From Crocodylus rhombifer (lineage: Eukaryota; Chordata; Crocodylia; Crocodylidae): a stretch of 64,000 nt of DNA. Location: positions 372,001-436,000 of the forward strand of contig JAVSML010000042.1 in assembly GCA_038503035.1 (NCBI GenBank), read 5' to 3'. This document shows, one piece after another, positions 22,855-34,239 of this stretch. The notes beneath the pieces were generated by a model. It saw nothing but the letters and a program-made list of their open reading frames with translations, was not told the DNA's origin and searched no databases. Position 1 is the stretch's first letter. Every line of letters starts with the position of its first letter. Position numbers and translations under genes: made by a program.

Positions 22855-23240
22855 AACATTATTTAGAAGAAAAGGTTGGAAGAACTGGGATTATGTAGTC
22901 TGGACTAGAGAAAACGGAGGGGGATTTGGTAACAACTTTCAAGTACCTGATGGGTAGCTTTAAAGAAGATGGTGACAGAATATTCCCTGTGGCTGCGAGG
23001 ACAAGGCAAGGAGAAATGGTCTTAAATTGCAATAATGGGTAGGATATTAGGAAAAACTCTCTCACTATGCAGGTGGTTAAGCAATGGAATAGGCTATCCA
23101 TAGAAGTCATGGAATCTGCATCCTTGGAAGTTTTAAGAGCAGGCCAGACTAGCACTTGTCTAGAATGGCTTAAAAAAGATAATCCGATCTTGACCTGAGC
23201 ATAGGTTGGACTAGATAACTTCCTGAGTTCTATTTTTCTA
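22855..23240 (+). repeat. Old CR1-clade LINE 3' end
   Basis: The sequence follows the canonical CR1 3' region: 'gaaaacggagggggatttg' (RRLRGDL equivalent), 'gtacctgatgggtag', 'atattaggaaaaactctctcac', 'gaataggctatcc', and the end 'ttggactagataacttcctgagttctatttttctatga'. Numerous indels break the frame. The terminus near 23240 lacks the ATTCATAG repeat of the young copies. Confidence 0.75.
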
Positions 23241-24235
23241 TGATTTTTCAAGTGCATTTTTCAACTGGGTTCTGGAATTATTATACGATATCAATGATAT
23301 ACCCTCCTGCTTCCTCCAACACAGCAAACAGCATACAATGCTTACTTGGGGTGTGGGAAAACCACTTCTCCACCAAGACAAATCAAGAGAAATGCATCTG
23401 CTGGTCAAGTCACTCAACTATGTTGTGAGGTTTGGGTCCTTACTTAAACTAGGCAGAGCAGGGATTTGAAACTCCCCCGATGAAAGCTCCAGCCAGTCTG
23501 TTGGCTTCTCTCATGTTCTTTATGAAAATTTCTGAAAGTTGCTGGTTTGCACTGATGCAGAACAGACAAATTTTTAAAATCTTGAAAATATTATATCTTG
23601 AAGATGATTAGCTTACTGAAGGAAGACCTTTTCTCTTTTCAGTTAAAAAAAAAAAGTTCAGTTCCAACACCTACGTACAACCCTCTCTTCTGACAGCACA
23701 ACGGACAGCATAACACCATGGCTTAAAATATGCCTTTACAGTAATTTTGAATTAAAAAAGAATTATTCTAAAATAGAAAAAATGAATCAAGGGGCATGAA
23801 AAAGAAGGGGGTAAAGATGTGGCAGGTAGGAAATATGGAATGAATCACCACTCAAAAGAAAAGGAAATGTGCAAACACTTCCCAAGTTGCTTTCTTACTC
23901 TTCAAATGAAATAAGACTTTTTTAGTGATTGAGTTTTAGCATTAGCAGAGACCAGTCAAGGCAGTCTGGAACTCAGGGAGAGCAAATGTAGTCAACGGTG
24001 CACCATAGCAAAGTTCCAGACTCCTCCCATGTTAAGGTGCCACAAAGAAATCCATGAAAGGGTCAACGGTGTACACGGATAGGCCCAGGCTCAAGGACGA
24101 AGTCTCAAAGAGCTAGGTCCCTCCATCACCCCTAACTAGCAATGTGGCTATACTGAAATGATGATACTGGAACATGATCTCCAACTTAAGAGAGGAAAAC
24201 AAACCTAAACAACTTCATTATACCTCGGCAATCAC
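23241..24235. other. Stretch with no recognised gene
   Basis: Ordinary AT-rich DNA between two CR1 copies. No repeat or gene recognised. Confidence 0.35.
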
Positions 24236-24239
24236 CAAC

Positions 24240-25003
24240 TTGGAAGGATGCAACAGGCTACAATCAGACCTCGACAGGTTACAAGGGTGGGCGGACGAGA
24301 ACAGGATGGGTTTCAACACAGACAAGTGCAAGGTGATGCACCTTGGAAGGAACAACCGGCACCATACCTACAGGTTGGGGAACTCCCCTCTTATCAGCAC
24401 GGAGGCAGAAAGGGATCTGGGGTTCATCACTGACTCCAAGATGAACATGGGCCGGCAGTGTGGGGAGGCAGTCAGGAAGGCCAACCGCACCTTGGCATGC
24501 ATCCCCAGATGCATCTCGAGCAGGTCCAAGGAGGTGATCCTCCCCCTCTATGCGGCACTGGTCAGGCCGCAGCTGGAGTACTGCGTCCAATTCTGGGCGC
24601 CGCACTTCAAGAGGGATGTGGACGACATGGAGAGGGTCCAGAGGAGGCCACTCGTATGATCAGGGGACAGCAGGGCAGGCCCTACGAGGAGAGGCTATGG
24701 GACCTGAACCTGTTCAGCCTTCACAAGAGAAGGCTGAGGGGGGATCTTGTGGCCTGTTATAAACTAGTCAGGGGGGATCAGCAGGCATTGGGGGAGTCAC
24801 TGTTCCCCCGAGCACCGCCAGGAGTGACCAGGAATAACGGTCACAAGCTGGCAGAGGGTAGGTTTAGGTTAGATATCAGGAGGCGCTACTTCACAGTCAG
24901 GGCGGCTAGCGTCTGGAACCAGCTTCCAAGAGAAGTGGTGCAGGCTCCTACCCTGGGGGTGTTTAAGAGGAGGTTGGATGAACATCTTGCTGGGGTCATT
25001 TGA
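24240..25003 (+). pseudogene. CR1 ORF2 C-terminal part, one frameshift
   Basis: The first frame runs to 24659 ([38 protein letters not shown]). A single missing base near 24645 then shifts the reading to the second frame, which continues with MIRGQQGRPYEERLWDLNLF to DEHLAGVI at 25003. This region follows the catalytic domain and has no known active-site residues. The frameshift leaves no intact product. Confidence 0.85.
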
Positions 25004-25092
25004 CCCCAGTACTCTTTCCTGCCATGGCAGGGGGTCAGACTAAATGATCTGCTCGGGTCCCTTGCGACCCTACAAACTATGAAACTATGAAA
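24240..25092 (+). mobile_element. CR1 LINE, 5'-truncated
   Basis: Begins inside ORF2 at RLQSDLDRLQGWADENRM, just past where the FADD motif would lie, and continues to the 3' end 'aaactatgaaactatgaaactc'. The reading frame is good except for one break near 24645. The 3' UTR contains the conserved 'ggggtcagactaaatgatct' segment. It is shorter but similar in age class to the copy at 6.8 kb. Confidence 0.88.
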
Positions 25093-28038
25093 CTCAAAAA
25101 GGAAAGAAAGATGAACTGGTAAATGATCTGGAGCAGGGATTAGTAAAAAGGAGGTAAGAGTGTAACATATAATATCTCCATTCCCCAAACCAGGGAAACC
25201 TCTGTCCTAGCAGGGCTTCTACAGAAGGGGAGGTGCAACAGAACTGGTTGGTACAGCATCATCCCGCTGGAAGGGATTCCCGGAGAAGAATGCTGGCAAC
25301 AACATTAATTCCCTAAAGATCCTGCTCTCCACCTTGAGAGGCATCAACTCAGGCATATGTGAGATGGTGTCAGCAGAGTGCTATTAGGGACCATACCGTC
25401 AACGGGAAGGCAGCAGTGAAGTTGCCCTGCATGGGGATTTACAGGATTTCCACAGGGATTAACGGTGTTCTAATGGGCAGCCTCAGTTCGACACACACTG
25501 GGCCAACAAGGGCACCTTTCATGCCAATATGAGGCTCTAAAAACGCAGCTTTTCAATATTATTATTACTATTTATTTTAAGCACGTTGCTTGGGTATTAT
25601 CACAAGGAAATTACAAAATTGGTAAATCCTGTTTTAAGGATTTAGCTCATCTACTAAAAATGGCCAGTTGTGGCTTTCTGCATTGCTTCACCACTTTAAT
25701 ACGAGTTAGTGGAAAAAGCTAGCATATGCTTTGAGCGGTTTTGACTTGTTAATTGCAAAATAAATGCCTATAGATATTTTATAAGCAAAGCACATGTGAA
25801 CTGTTTATCCATATTTTTAAAAAGTCAGCTGAAAAGAAGAGAATGTTAAAATATGCATGGAGAAAAAAAACCACAGGCTGCCCCTGTATCTATTTCATAA
25901 CAGCTGTCTGTAAATATTTGCTTGTTTACTTCTAGAAAAGAGAGGGGAAAAAAGAACTGATCGTTTTCCCCAATCAAATCACATGCACCCCAACGGAAAA
26001 ACAGCCAGAGAATTCTGGAGCTGAAAACCCCAAATCCCTCCCATGCTTCGTTAATCAAGCGATTGTTGGTACAAGAATCTTTGAGCATCCCTAGGAAGTC
26101 CCAAAAACAGAAAAATAAAAAGAACTTCTTATAAGAATTTACAACTGAACCAGAGCAAGGATGGCCACTTTCACAGTATCCTGCTAATATAAATATTCCC
26201 AGGTTGATCTAAATTCTTTATTTAAAAATAAATGCCATTTGTCAATTGGTTAAAAAAAAAAAAGCAAAAACACTACCAAAAAAGCCTTTTATGTATAAGG
26301 AAAACTTTGAATAAGGGGACAGCCATCTGTTGCATGGTGTCTAAAACAAGGAGGCAAATCAATTTTATATTTCCATTTTAAATAGGTCCCAATGCACCCC
26401 CCCCCCTTATGCCATAATTGAAGAAAATGTGCATTCAAGTCCAGACCTGGGCAGATGGTCATCTTCATTTAGGAGAACACATTTCAGAAGCACAGTAGTG
26501 CCTTTGGACCAAATTAATTCATGGTGTAACTGTATGATCTGCCAACTGGGATGAATTAAAGCCATTAGGCATAGCAATCTATTGCATTGCACAGTGTGTA
26601 AACCAGGTCTGACTGAGAAGCACACACACAATGCTTCTGCTTTTGAGTTAGTACAGTAGTATTTTATATAACTGTGTATTGTTGTAATTATACAAGGTGT
26701 GTGGCAAGTGAGAATCAGACACATTATGTTTAACTGTGATGAAATAAGACTGTCACCACTGCTCAGGGAATTCTGGGCATTCTCACCCTAGAGGGATTTT
26801 TCTTTTTTAATACTGGCATAGTGCTGTACTTGGATAAGCACTTTTAATACATAAGACAAGAGGCTCTTAGCTGCTTTAGCTTCTCAGATGCTAGGAGCAT
26901 TTTGACATGTAGCTTCAAAAGTTAATCTCATCTCTTTTTCATCTATTTTTTTAAGAGAAAAAATGCTTAGCCTATCTTTATTGCTAGGTGGTTTTATTTA
27001 ATCAAACATACTTCATCCTTCAGCATGATTAACTGACAAAGTTAATTAGCAACCAGAGAAAGCTTGTAAGGAAAAAAAAAATCTTCTGGGAGAACTAAGC
27101 ACAAGACCCCAAAAAACCAAAAAAACAAGGGATCACTTCAGACATATTTGCTTCTGAAGATTTCACATAAGACATTTACAAATGTGTTCCTAGAAAGCAT
27201 ATTGTGCACCTTAAAATGTTAATATTTGCATTGTAAGTGGTATACTTTTTAAGGCACAATTTATAGGCTGTAAATTCAGGGAGGGGACTGAATCCCCCAA
27301 ATCAAAGACACTGCAGAAAAGTAATTAAAGAAGCCGTATGGGGATCCAGTTATTTCCTCTGCAGTTAGGACTAGGCATATAAATGAAATTGTGTTGTATT
27401 AATGCAATGCAAGAAACCACATTTAAACTCTTCACTTTACCACTGTATCATCTAGAAGCTTGGCTTTTTTGTATAATGAATAAAGCCTGTTTGACCCAGA
27501 AAGGAAAAAGGCTTATTATGTTCTGAATAATCCAGCCAGTATTGTAACCTCTCCCTAAATTATCATTTCCCCTTAAGGCCATCTTCCTTATGAGTTAGAT
27601 CCATTCAATTGGGGAACAGATATTATATCACATGACTAGTCACAGCTAAACAGCACAGCTCAGATTTTCGACATCGGGGATCATACACTCAAACTCTTTG
27701 CAAACCCCAGAGAGAAAAAAAAAACTGGGAAAAAAAAGAAAAGAAAGAAAAAGAAAACCCCACAGCCAAACATGCACACTCGCTGATTTGATTTGCTTCC
27801 TGCAATTTCAGAAACAAAAGAGCCACATTTTTATATAAATAATTTGCTGAAAGATGTTTCAGTTCTGTGCCCTGACCTTGAATTCCTAGTCCTATTTCTC
27901 CCAACAATGAGCCAAACCCTAACACTGAACCTCCAAAACATTAAATTGGGATTATAATATGTAATAGAAGGATCAAATCAGGAGCCCTTCGAGGCAGAGT
28001 TGTGGTTCAGTACCTTACACAGACAAAATGATACCGTG
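25093..28038. other. Stretch with no recognised gene
   Basis: AT-rich sequence with a few homopolymer runs (a 10-C tract near 26400). The minus frames at 26088-25846 and 26724-26407 lack motifs. No element ends were recognised. Confidence 0.35.
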
Positions 28039-28046
28039 CTCTAGAG

Positions 28047-28311
28047 CACAGTTATCAAACCTGTCTGAACAGATGAATGGTCAGGGTTGGTCCCAAGGGC
28101 CAGATTTGCGACCCAGCTGGAGACAGGCCTGGTGTCCCAGGTGCTTGAGTGCCACCATGGGAACAAGCTATGATGCTGGGCTTCTTCCCACGCTGCTGTA
28201 AGGCTATAGCACTCCAGCCCTCACCCAGGCTCGTGGCTACACCGGTGGGAAGGTCCCCCCAGATGGCCTGGCTCTGCAGGCCAGATCCAGACTGTATGTT
28301 TGACAGCCCTG
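28047..28311. mobile_element. hAT-type MITE with 8-bp target duplication
   Basis: Ends are cacagttatcaaac (left) and gtttgacagccctg (right). As inverted repeats they agree at ca..g.t.tcaaac. Both sides carry ctctagag (28039-28046 and 28312-28319), an exact 8-bp duplication as expected for hAT transposition. No coding capacity. The duplication is itself a palindrome, which slightly lowers its evidential weight. Confidence 0.8.
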
Positions 28312-28319
28312 CTCTAGAG

Positions 28320-29600
28320 CAATGGTTCAGCCCGGTCTTTAAGGGAATCTTATCCTTTGCTAGGATGGTTTTAGCATGCCCAGTTAAATTAATGTGCAAA
28401 AATAAATTAATGAATTAAATTAAATTGGAAAAAAAAAATCAGTGAAAGGTAAGAATTTGTCATTCAAAAAAAAGGTTGTATAATAAAAGAGCATTTTAGC
28501 ATCAAATCAAAACTCAGGGAGAATTTGACATTTGTTGGTATTGCACCTAGAGGCTGACTTATTAATGCTTCAATGAACTGAGTTCCCCAGAGTCCATCTA
28601 GTGCACAATACCCATATCAAACTCTGACAAAGTCCTTTTTCCCCACTCTTAATCACACACCAGTACTCCTGCCATGCGCACACATCTTGCATTCTTAACA
28701 TTAAGCAGCTTCCAGAATATCACTTTTATGCTGTTAGTAATCATTTTCCTATATAACTATACTCCTCCTTTTCTTCATGTTTTCCTTGTTAGACATTCAA
28801 ATAATTACTTTAGAAGTCTATTATTTTAAGTCTAAGCTCTAGTCTTTCTATTAAATTACAATAACTTGGCAGATTGAAAACCATACTATTAAAATCATGT
28901 CTTTATTAAAATGATTATGCCAATGTGGTTCATCCAGCTTAAAAGGCAGTAGAAACTGATACAAGCAAGCAGCAGAGATCTTAATTTGAACACTGCACCT
29001 TCATTATCTCTTACAAAAAAAAAAACATACCTGTGGATCTTTAATAAACATTAGTAGACAGGACCCTTGTTTTTCACACATTTCAGAAAAAAATCCTCTT
29101 TTTCCTCCTCTCCTTAGAAATCCACTAAACCAATATGATGCCACGACTGACCTGAAGGGAAAGTTCCTCCAACGTCCTTGTTTTCCATAGAGGCTTCCCA
29201 TCCAAATACTGCCCAGGCTTGACCTCATTTCTTTTATTAAATCTGACAAGAGCACAGCCCAAGGTGGTATGGCTACAGTGAATTAATATGCTTCATTTTA
29301 CTGGCATTTTGCACGCTGTGGTTAGCAGCATTAAATTCTTGCTTTCTACTGAAAGAAACTGTATACACATACAGGATTCATCATATCTAAATGGCCATTT
29401 AATGTTCAATTTTGGAATTGTTTGGAATCAAGCATTTTAAACTGGGTCTGCTAACAGAGACATTTAACTTGTATGGGACCTTTTAGATGCTGCAACACAG
29501 ACTAAGTGTTATTTCAAAGAAGTTTCTAATTTACAACCATGGCAGTATGTTTCGTAATTAAGTCTTCTATATGAGCCCCTCTACAAATGGAGGTAAAGGT
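28320..29600. other. Stretch with no recognised gene
   Basis: AT-rich unique-looking sequence. No frame, repeat or RNA gene I can support. Confidence 0.35.
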
Positions 29601-29602
29601 GT

Positions 29603-29694
29603 GATGGGATCTAATCCGTAATTCATACAATTTTGCCTCCTGCCATGCCATATGGCGGAAGGCTTGACTTTGGGATCATACATTAGATCCCATC
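29603..29694. repeat. 13-bp perfect inverted repeat
   Basis: gatgggatctaat (29603-29615) and attagatcccatc (29682-29694) are exact reverse complements around a 66-nt loop that itself contains gccatatggc. It sits at the edge of a GC-rich block that extends to about 31030. It could mark the terminus of an unrecognised element. Confidence 0.7.
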
Positions 29695-29699
29695 GTGGC

Positions 29700-31030
29700 T
29701 TACTGCTGGCACAGGGGGACTCCAATCCTGGGCTTACCCCACACTGGCAAGTAGCAAGCTCCTGCTGTTGGGAGTCCCCTCAACTGACGGGGCTTGTCAC
29801 AGGGCATCAAGGTGCCTGCTCCTAGAAGAGCAGAAACTGCCAGGGGAGAGCCCAAAGAGATGGGCAGAAGCCCAGATGCAGGTTACCAGGGCAACAGGCT
29901 AGCGAGCAAATTAGCCTGCACCTGCACCCAGTCAACTGACCAGAAGAGGCAGGGCCCTGGGCCCATGCAAACCCCAGGCTGGAACTAGGGAAGACACTTC
30001 TCTGGCAGCGGCCAAGGGGATAGGAGCCCTCCTAGAGGAAGTGAAGAGGCCTGACTGTAAGTTCTGCTCCTGGTAATGTTAAGGGGCAGAGCACACCTTG
30101 TGCAGTTTGAGTTATGGTGTAGCCTAGGCGCTTGCATTTTTCACTTTTGTTTATAAGACCATTGGTTTGAGTGAGGTTGTTGGGGAGGGAGGAGGCCTCA
30201 TCGGGGCCCACTACAGTGTGGGGACCCCAGTGCCAGAGAGGGCGCAGTGTTTGGGGGGGGTGAACAGGCCCCAGCACCAGATAGGGCGCAATGTTTGGGG
30301 GGTGAACAGGCCCCAGCGCCAGTGTGGGCTCAGAGACCGAGACAGGGCTGCGGAGAGCCCTGTAATGACTCGAGGGCCGAGTGAAACCAAGGCCTCGGAG
30401 GGACGTTGTGTCAATACCATCTGTGAGGCTTGAGATGTGGTAAAGGGGTGTTTTGGAGCCACGCATATAGCCCATAGGGCTGGGGTGTCCCGAGACATCC
30501 ATTGTGAAACGGGACCCACAAGGGGTCTGGGAATCCATGGGGTTCAGAGGGTCTATCACAACTGTGTCCAAGTGGACTTGAAGGCAGCCTCCCTATTTTT
30601 AGAACTACATCAAAACATGGTGGGCAAGAACGAGGGTGTCCATTGGGCCAAATTGGCATGGTCAAGGGGCCCTAGGGGTCCCACAGCCATCCCTGGGGAC
30701 CCCATACCATGACAAGGCTCCTGACCACAGAGGCACCCCATGCACCTCTGCAGCTGGGAGACTGCAGCTGCTGCAATGCCAGCTGCAGGACACCTCACCC
30801 ACTCCTGGGGATGACAGATCACAGCAGCACTCCATGGCTACCAGGAGCCAGAATCCATAGCTGCTGTGTGCTGCCGGGGCTGACAGTCCCTTCATCTGCA
30901 GGACTCCCTGCCCTGGCTGTTCATGGTACACCCCAGTGGCTAGGAGCTTGGTCAATGATGGGGCTCCCAGCCACAGGGGTAGACCCTGCAACATGTGCAA
31001 ATTTAAGGCTGGATAGCAGCCAGCTATAAA
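29700..31030. other. GC-rich repeat-like block of unknown family
   Basis: GC content rises sharply relative to both flanks. Several long overlapping frames run on both strands, as expected by chance in GC-rich DNA. The minus frame 30571-30032 has no domain. The block contains short tandem units at 30225-30328. It may be a decayed LTR or DNA element, but I found no paired LTRs, primer-binding site or transposase. Confidence 0.35.
30225..30328 (+). repeat. Short tandem repeat, 42-44 bp unit, about 2.4 copies
   Basis: Unit 1 (30225-30268) and unit 2 (30269-30310) both start ccccag and contain agggcgcaatgtttgggg (or cagtg) followed by tgaacagg. A third partial unit starts at 30311. The units differ at a few positions and in the length of a G run. 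Confidence 0.85.
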
Positions 31031-31565
31031 GCTTTTACACACTTTCTAGCAATCACTTTATAGCTGGCTGGACCTTTTTATGGTATGACAGTTCATTTAC
31101 ATGTGTAGCTGGTCTAAATTAATTGAGCAATGAACCCAGTAACTGCATGACACATGTAACATGTAGAAGGGGCCTAACAGAACTAGAATATTTTTTGTTG
31201 AAGAAAATGATCAAGGTATACTTTCTATTTATTTGCAATCATAAATAAAATACTTGTTTTCATTACATTATTGAATTTACATGGAAGAATAAGTTGATAA
31301 ACAATTTCATAGAGCCTGTATCTGAAGTCAAGTGACCTGGCCACAGCTGGGCTAGGTAACTGTCCAGATTCACAGAAGCACAGTCCCTGCTCCAAATAAC
31401 TTGCAGTCCAAATAGATAGGACAGAATCAGGGCCTAAGAAAAAGGAAGTATGAAAATAACAGGAATTATCATCAGCAGTGCCCACTGACTACCTAACATT
31501 CAGTTGACAGTTTCTGGTAGACAATAAGTAAAAGAAATTAAAAATTGAAACATGACTGTGTAGTT

Positions 31566-31745
31566 CAGGAGTTGGCAAAATGTGGGCCAGACGTGCCCCA
31601 CCAGGCTATTCTATCTGGCCCACGGGGCCCCTAAAAAAATTTAGAAAATTAATATTTATCTGCCCCTGGCTGCCTGTCATGTGGCCCTTGATAGCTTGCC
31701 AAAACTCAGTAAGCAGCCCTGTGCCTGAAATAATTGCCTGCCCCT
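31566..31745. mobile_element. hAT-type MITE
   Basis: The left end caggagttggcaaaatgtgggcc and right end gaaataattgcctgcccct are imperfect inverted repeats of the common hAT MITE type (caggggt-ggcaa). Flanks are gtgtagtt (31558-31565) and gtgtagct (31746-31753), a 7-of-8 match to an 8-bp target duplication. No coding capacity. Confidence 0.75.
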
Positions 31746-31834
31746 GTGTAGCTGTTCTCAGACAAGAAGTCACAGATAGAACACATACTATGGAAGACAA
31801 CACAGAAAGACATGTGAGTAATTAATGGATGACT

Positions 31835-32255
31835 GAGGCAAGGATTAGTTTGGACAATTTGGAAAGAGGCCTATATATAGAGCAACAAAAATGATTAGAG
31901 GCTTTAGAAACACGACTCATGAGTAAAGGCTGAAAGACAAAGTTATTTAGCTTGGAGAAGAGAAGACTGATGGGAGATTTGATAACAGTTTTCAAATACC
32001 TGAAGGCTATTAGAGAGAGGATGGAAATGGGCTTTTCTCTGTGTCAGCAGGGAACAGGACTAGGAACAATAGCCTTTCACTTCACCAAAGGAAATTTCGG
32101 TTGAGAAGCCTTCTGACTATGAGGATAGTCAAGCACTGGAACAGGGTATCTAGAAAAAATAGAGTCCCCATTTTTGGAAGTTTTCACGACCAGTTTAGAC
32201 AGACACTCAGCTGGGATGGCTTAATCTGGGATAATCCTGCTTGGAGAACAAAAGC
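31835..32255 (+). repeat. Old CR1/L3-like LINE 3' fragment
   Basis: 'caacaaaaatgattagaggc', 'gagaagagaagactgatgggagatttgata', 'ttcaaatacctgaaggc', 'aggatagtcaagcactggaacagg' and 'cagtttagacagacactcagctgggatggcttaat' occur in the order of the CR1-clade C-terminal region. The frame is broken by several indels. It is an older subfamily than the copies with ATTCATAG ends. Confidence 0.75.
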
Positions 32256-32454
32256 ATGAATCTGGTGCAGAAAAGGTGGGAGAGCAACTAAAAGGACTGA
32301 AAGAGAAGGAGTTCTCAGAACTCTACATCACTGTAAAATCATTTTTTATTTTATTAAAAAGACCATTTCTCAAATACAGCTATGCTAACTTCAGATCAGC
32401 TGGGGCACTTGAACTAATACTCCTGGATTTATACTATCTGGGGGCTGATATTCC

Positions 32455-33065
32455 ACAGAGACCTCTCCGAGGATCATCATCTTGTCGTGGTGGAGATGCT
32501 TGCATGTTCCAATGACCCTGAGAGCGATGCCATCTGGAGCTCATGCTCCTGGTAGGGCCACCCCAGTGGTAAGATTGAGGGGGAGGTTCCAGACAAAGAA
32601 TGATCCAAGAAGTCCTCAGTGGTGGAGCAGGTGGAGGAAGGCTACAGCCCCAATAGCTGTGAAGGTGGAAGAAGGCTGCAATGGAGAAATGGCCTCAGTC
32701 ATCGTGGCTCACCATGCCACTGAACCCAACCACCAACCACAAAAACCGTGGGGACCCGATTGTGCACCAGAGTCCCCATGCTAAACATGCCATGTGCAGA
32801 GTTCCATCAGGTCCAAAAGCCCTGTGGCGATGGAGGACTGGTGATGAGGGCAGGGCTGCGATACCTGGAGGCCCCCAGCCAAGAATCTGCACACAGGCAG
32901 CAGATGCGCAATGGTTATCAGGTGTCTGTGTTGGGACAGGGGTGTCCTTTGGCAGCTGCATCCATGACTGAGCAGTCCTTTTTAGGATACCCTATGCTCA
33001 CCCTGATGGGGAGGGGGTTAGAAAAGGTACTCCAAAAATAGGCTGTCCCATCCTGCCCCAAAATA
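32455..33065 (+). repeat. Degenerate repeat of uncertain class
   Basis: Starts with 'gaggatcatcatcttgtcgtggtggagatgcttgcatgttccaatgaccctgagagc', a phrase that reads like the leader of a LINE. From memory it resembles RTE/L2-type 5' regions, which I cannot verify. No long frame is kept. The boundaries are where GC content changes. Confidence 0.35.
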
Positions 33066-34194
33066 GGCTGCTGCCACCACCACTGTATTCCACAGAGAGC
33101 TCATCTCAAACCTTTTACTACACAGAGATTGGTAGTGTAACTCTTACTGTAGGATTCTAGCTTCAAGCCCTTCCTTTTGTTTTAATTTACAGTCTATACA
33201 GTTGGTTTTGTGTGTACATGCATGTGCACATTTAAATAATTTCTACTTCAGAACTGAAGTAGTGCTGATTCCACAGCACTAAGGAAACAACACGTTTATA
33301 TTCTTCTCAACAGATCATACTAAACCTTTCTGAAAATTAGTCTCAAACTTTAAAATGCTGAACTCTGATTTTCGTTCATGCTTTCAGATCATGATTAACT
33401 TTGGCAATGTAGAAGAGCAAGTAGGTCAGGAGTCGATATATTTTTTTTTAATTGTTGACCTTTAAACAGTTTTCCTCAGTAACAGCTAACTGTCAGCAGG
33501 GTGTTAAAGAGGGAAGTATATACAACCTGTTGCTCTCAAAAGAGTAGTTTTCAATTTTTATTCTGCTGACCAACAGACATGCAAAGAGTAACAAGTAGCA
33601 TGTTTAAAGAACTTCACTTCCCAAAATGTAAAAAGAAAGAAGAAGTCACTGATACAGCTCATTTCCTCAAGAAGAGAAAACACAACTTTTCACAGCTAAT
33701 GCTCTGTCGAGAAAGAATAGTGACTTTTCCCCACACTCACTGATTATCCCTTCAATTCGGCATAAAGGAAACACCCATAAGGCATAATGACAAATCAAAG
33801 TTAATTCTGAATTAAATTAAGTATGTATTCACAAAACTGTGAAAACTCCTCTATGTCCATTATTCAAAAGCTATGTATTCAGCTGCTAATTGTTCTTCAA
33901 TCCCATTATGCTAAAAATTGACAATAAAATAAATATGGAAAGCTACCACCATTAATAATACATATTATTAAATAATGGTATTAAATCATAACATTAATAA
34001 CAGCAATAACAACTACAATAAAATTTACTCAAACCACTTAACTTCAGGAAATAAATATTCTGGTACATCTTTTGCGAGTTTCATTTGAGCTAATAGGCAC
34101 AGCTGATCAGGTAAGATAAAGAATCCAACCAAGGAGAAACTGAACAACCTTTTTCCATCACAATAATTATTTGCTATCTGTTTGGAGAAAAAGG
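33066..34194. other. Stretch with no recognised gene
   Basis: AT-rich DNA with an ATT/TAAT-rich simple-sequence zone around 33900-34030. No gene or element recognised. Confidence 0.35.
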
Positions 34195-34204
34195 NNNNNN
34201 NNNN
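34195..34204. other. Assembly gap (10 N)
   Basis: The base run gagaaaaagg just before the gap and gaaaaagg just after it are nearly identical. The two contig ends may therefore overlap and the gap may be artificial. Confidence 0.97.
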
Positions 34205-34239
34205 GAAAAAGGACTCAGGGAAAGATTAAGAATGGAAAG

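Noticed and set aside
30032..30571. 179-codon minus-strand frame
   Set aside because: It lies in a GC-rich block with overlapping long frames on both strands and partly spans the short tandem units. No domain, no plausible splice context and no homologous motif.
29700..31030. Endogenous retrovirus
   Set aside because: I looked for paired LTRs, a primer-binding site, polypurine tract and gag/pol motifs and saw none. GC content alone is insufficient.
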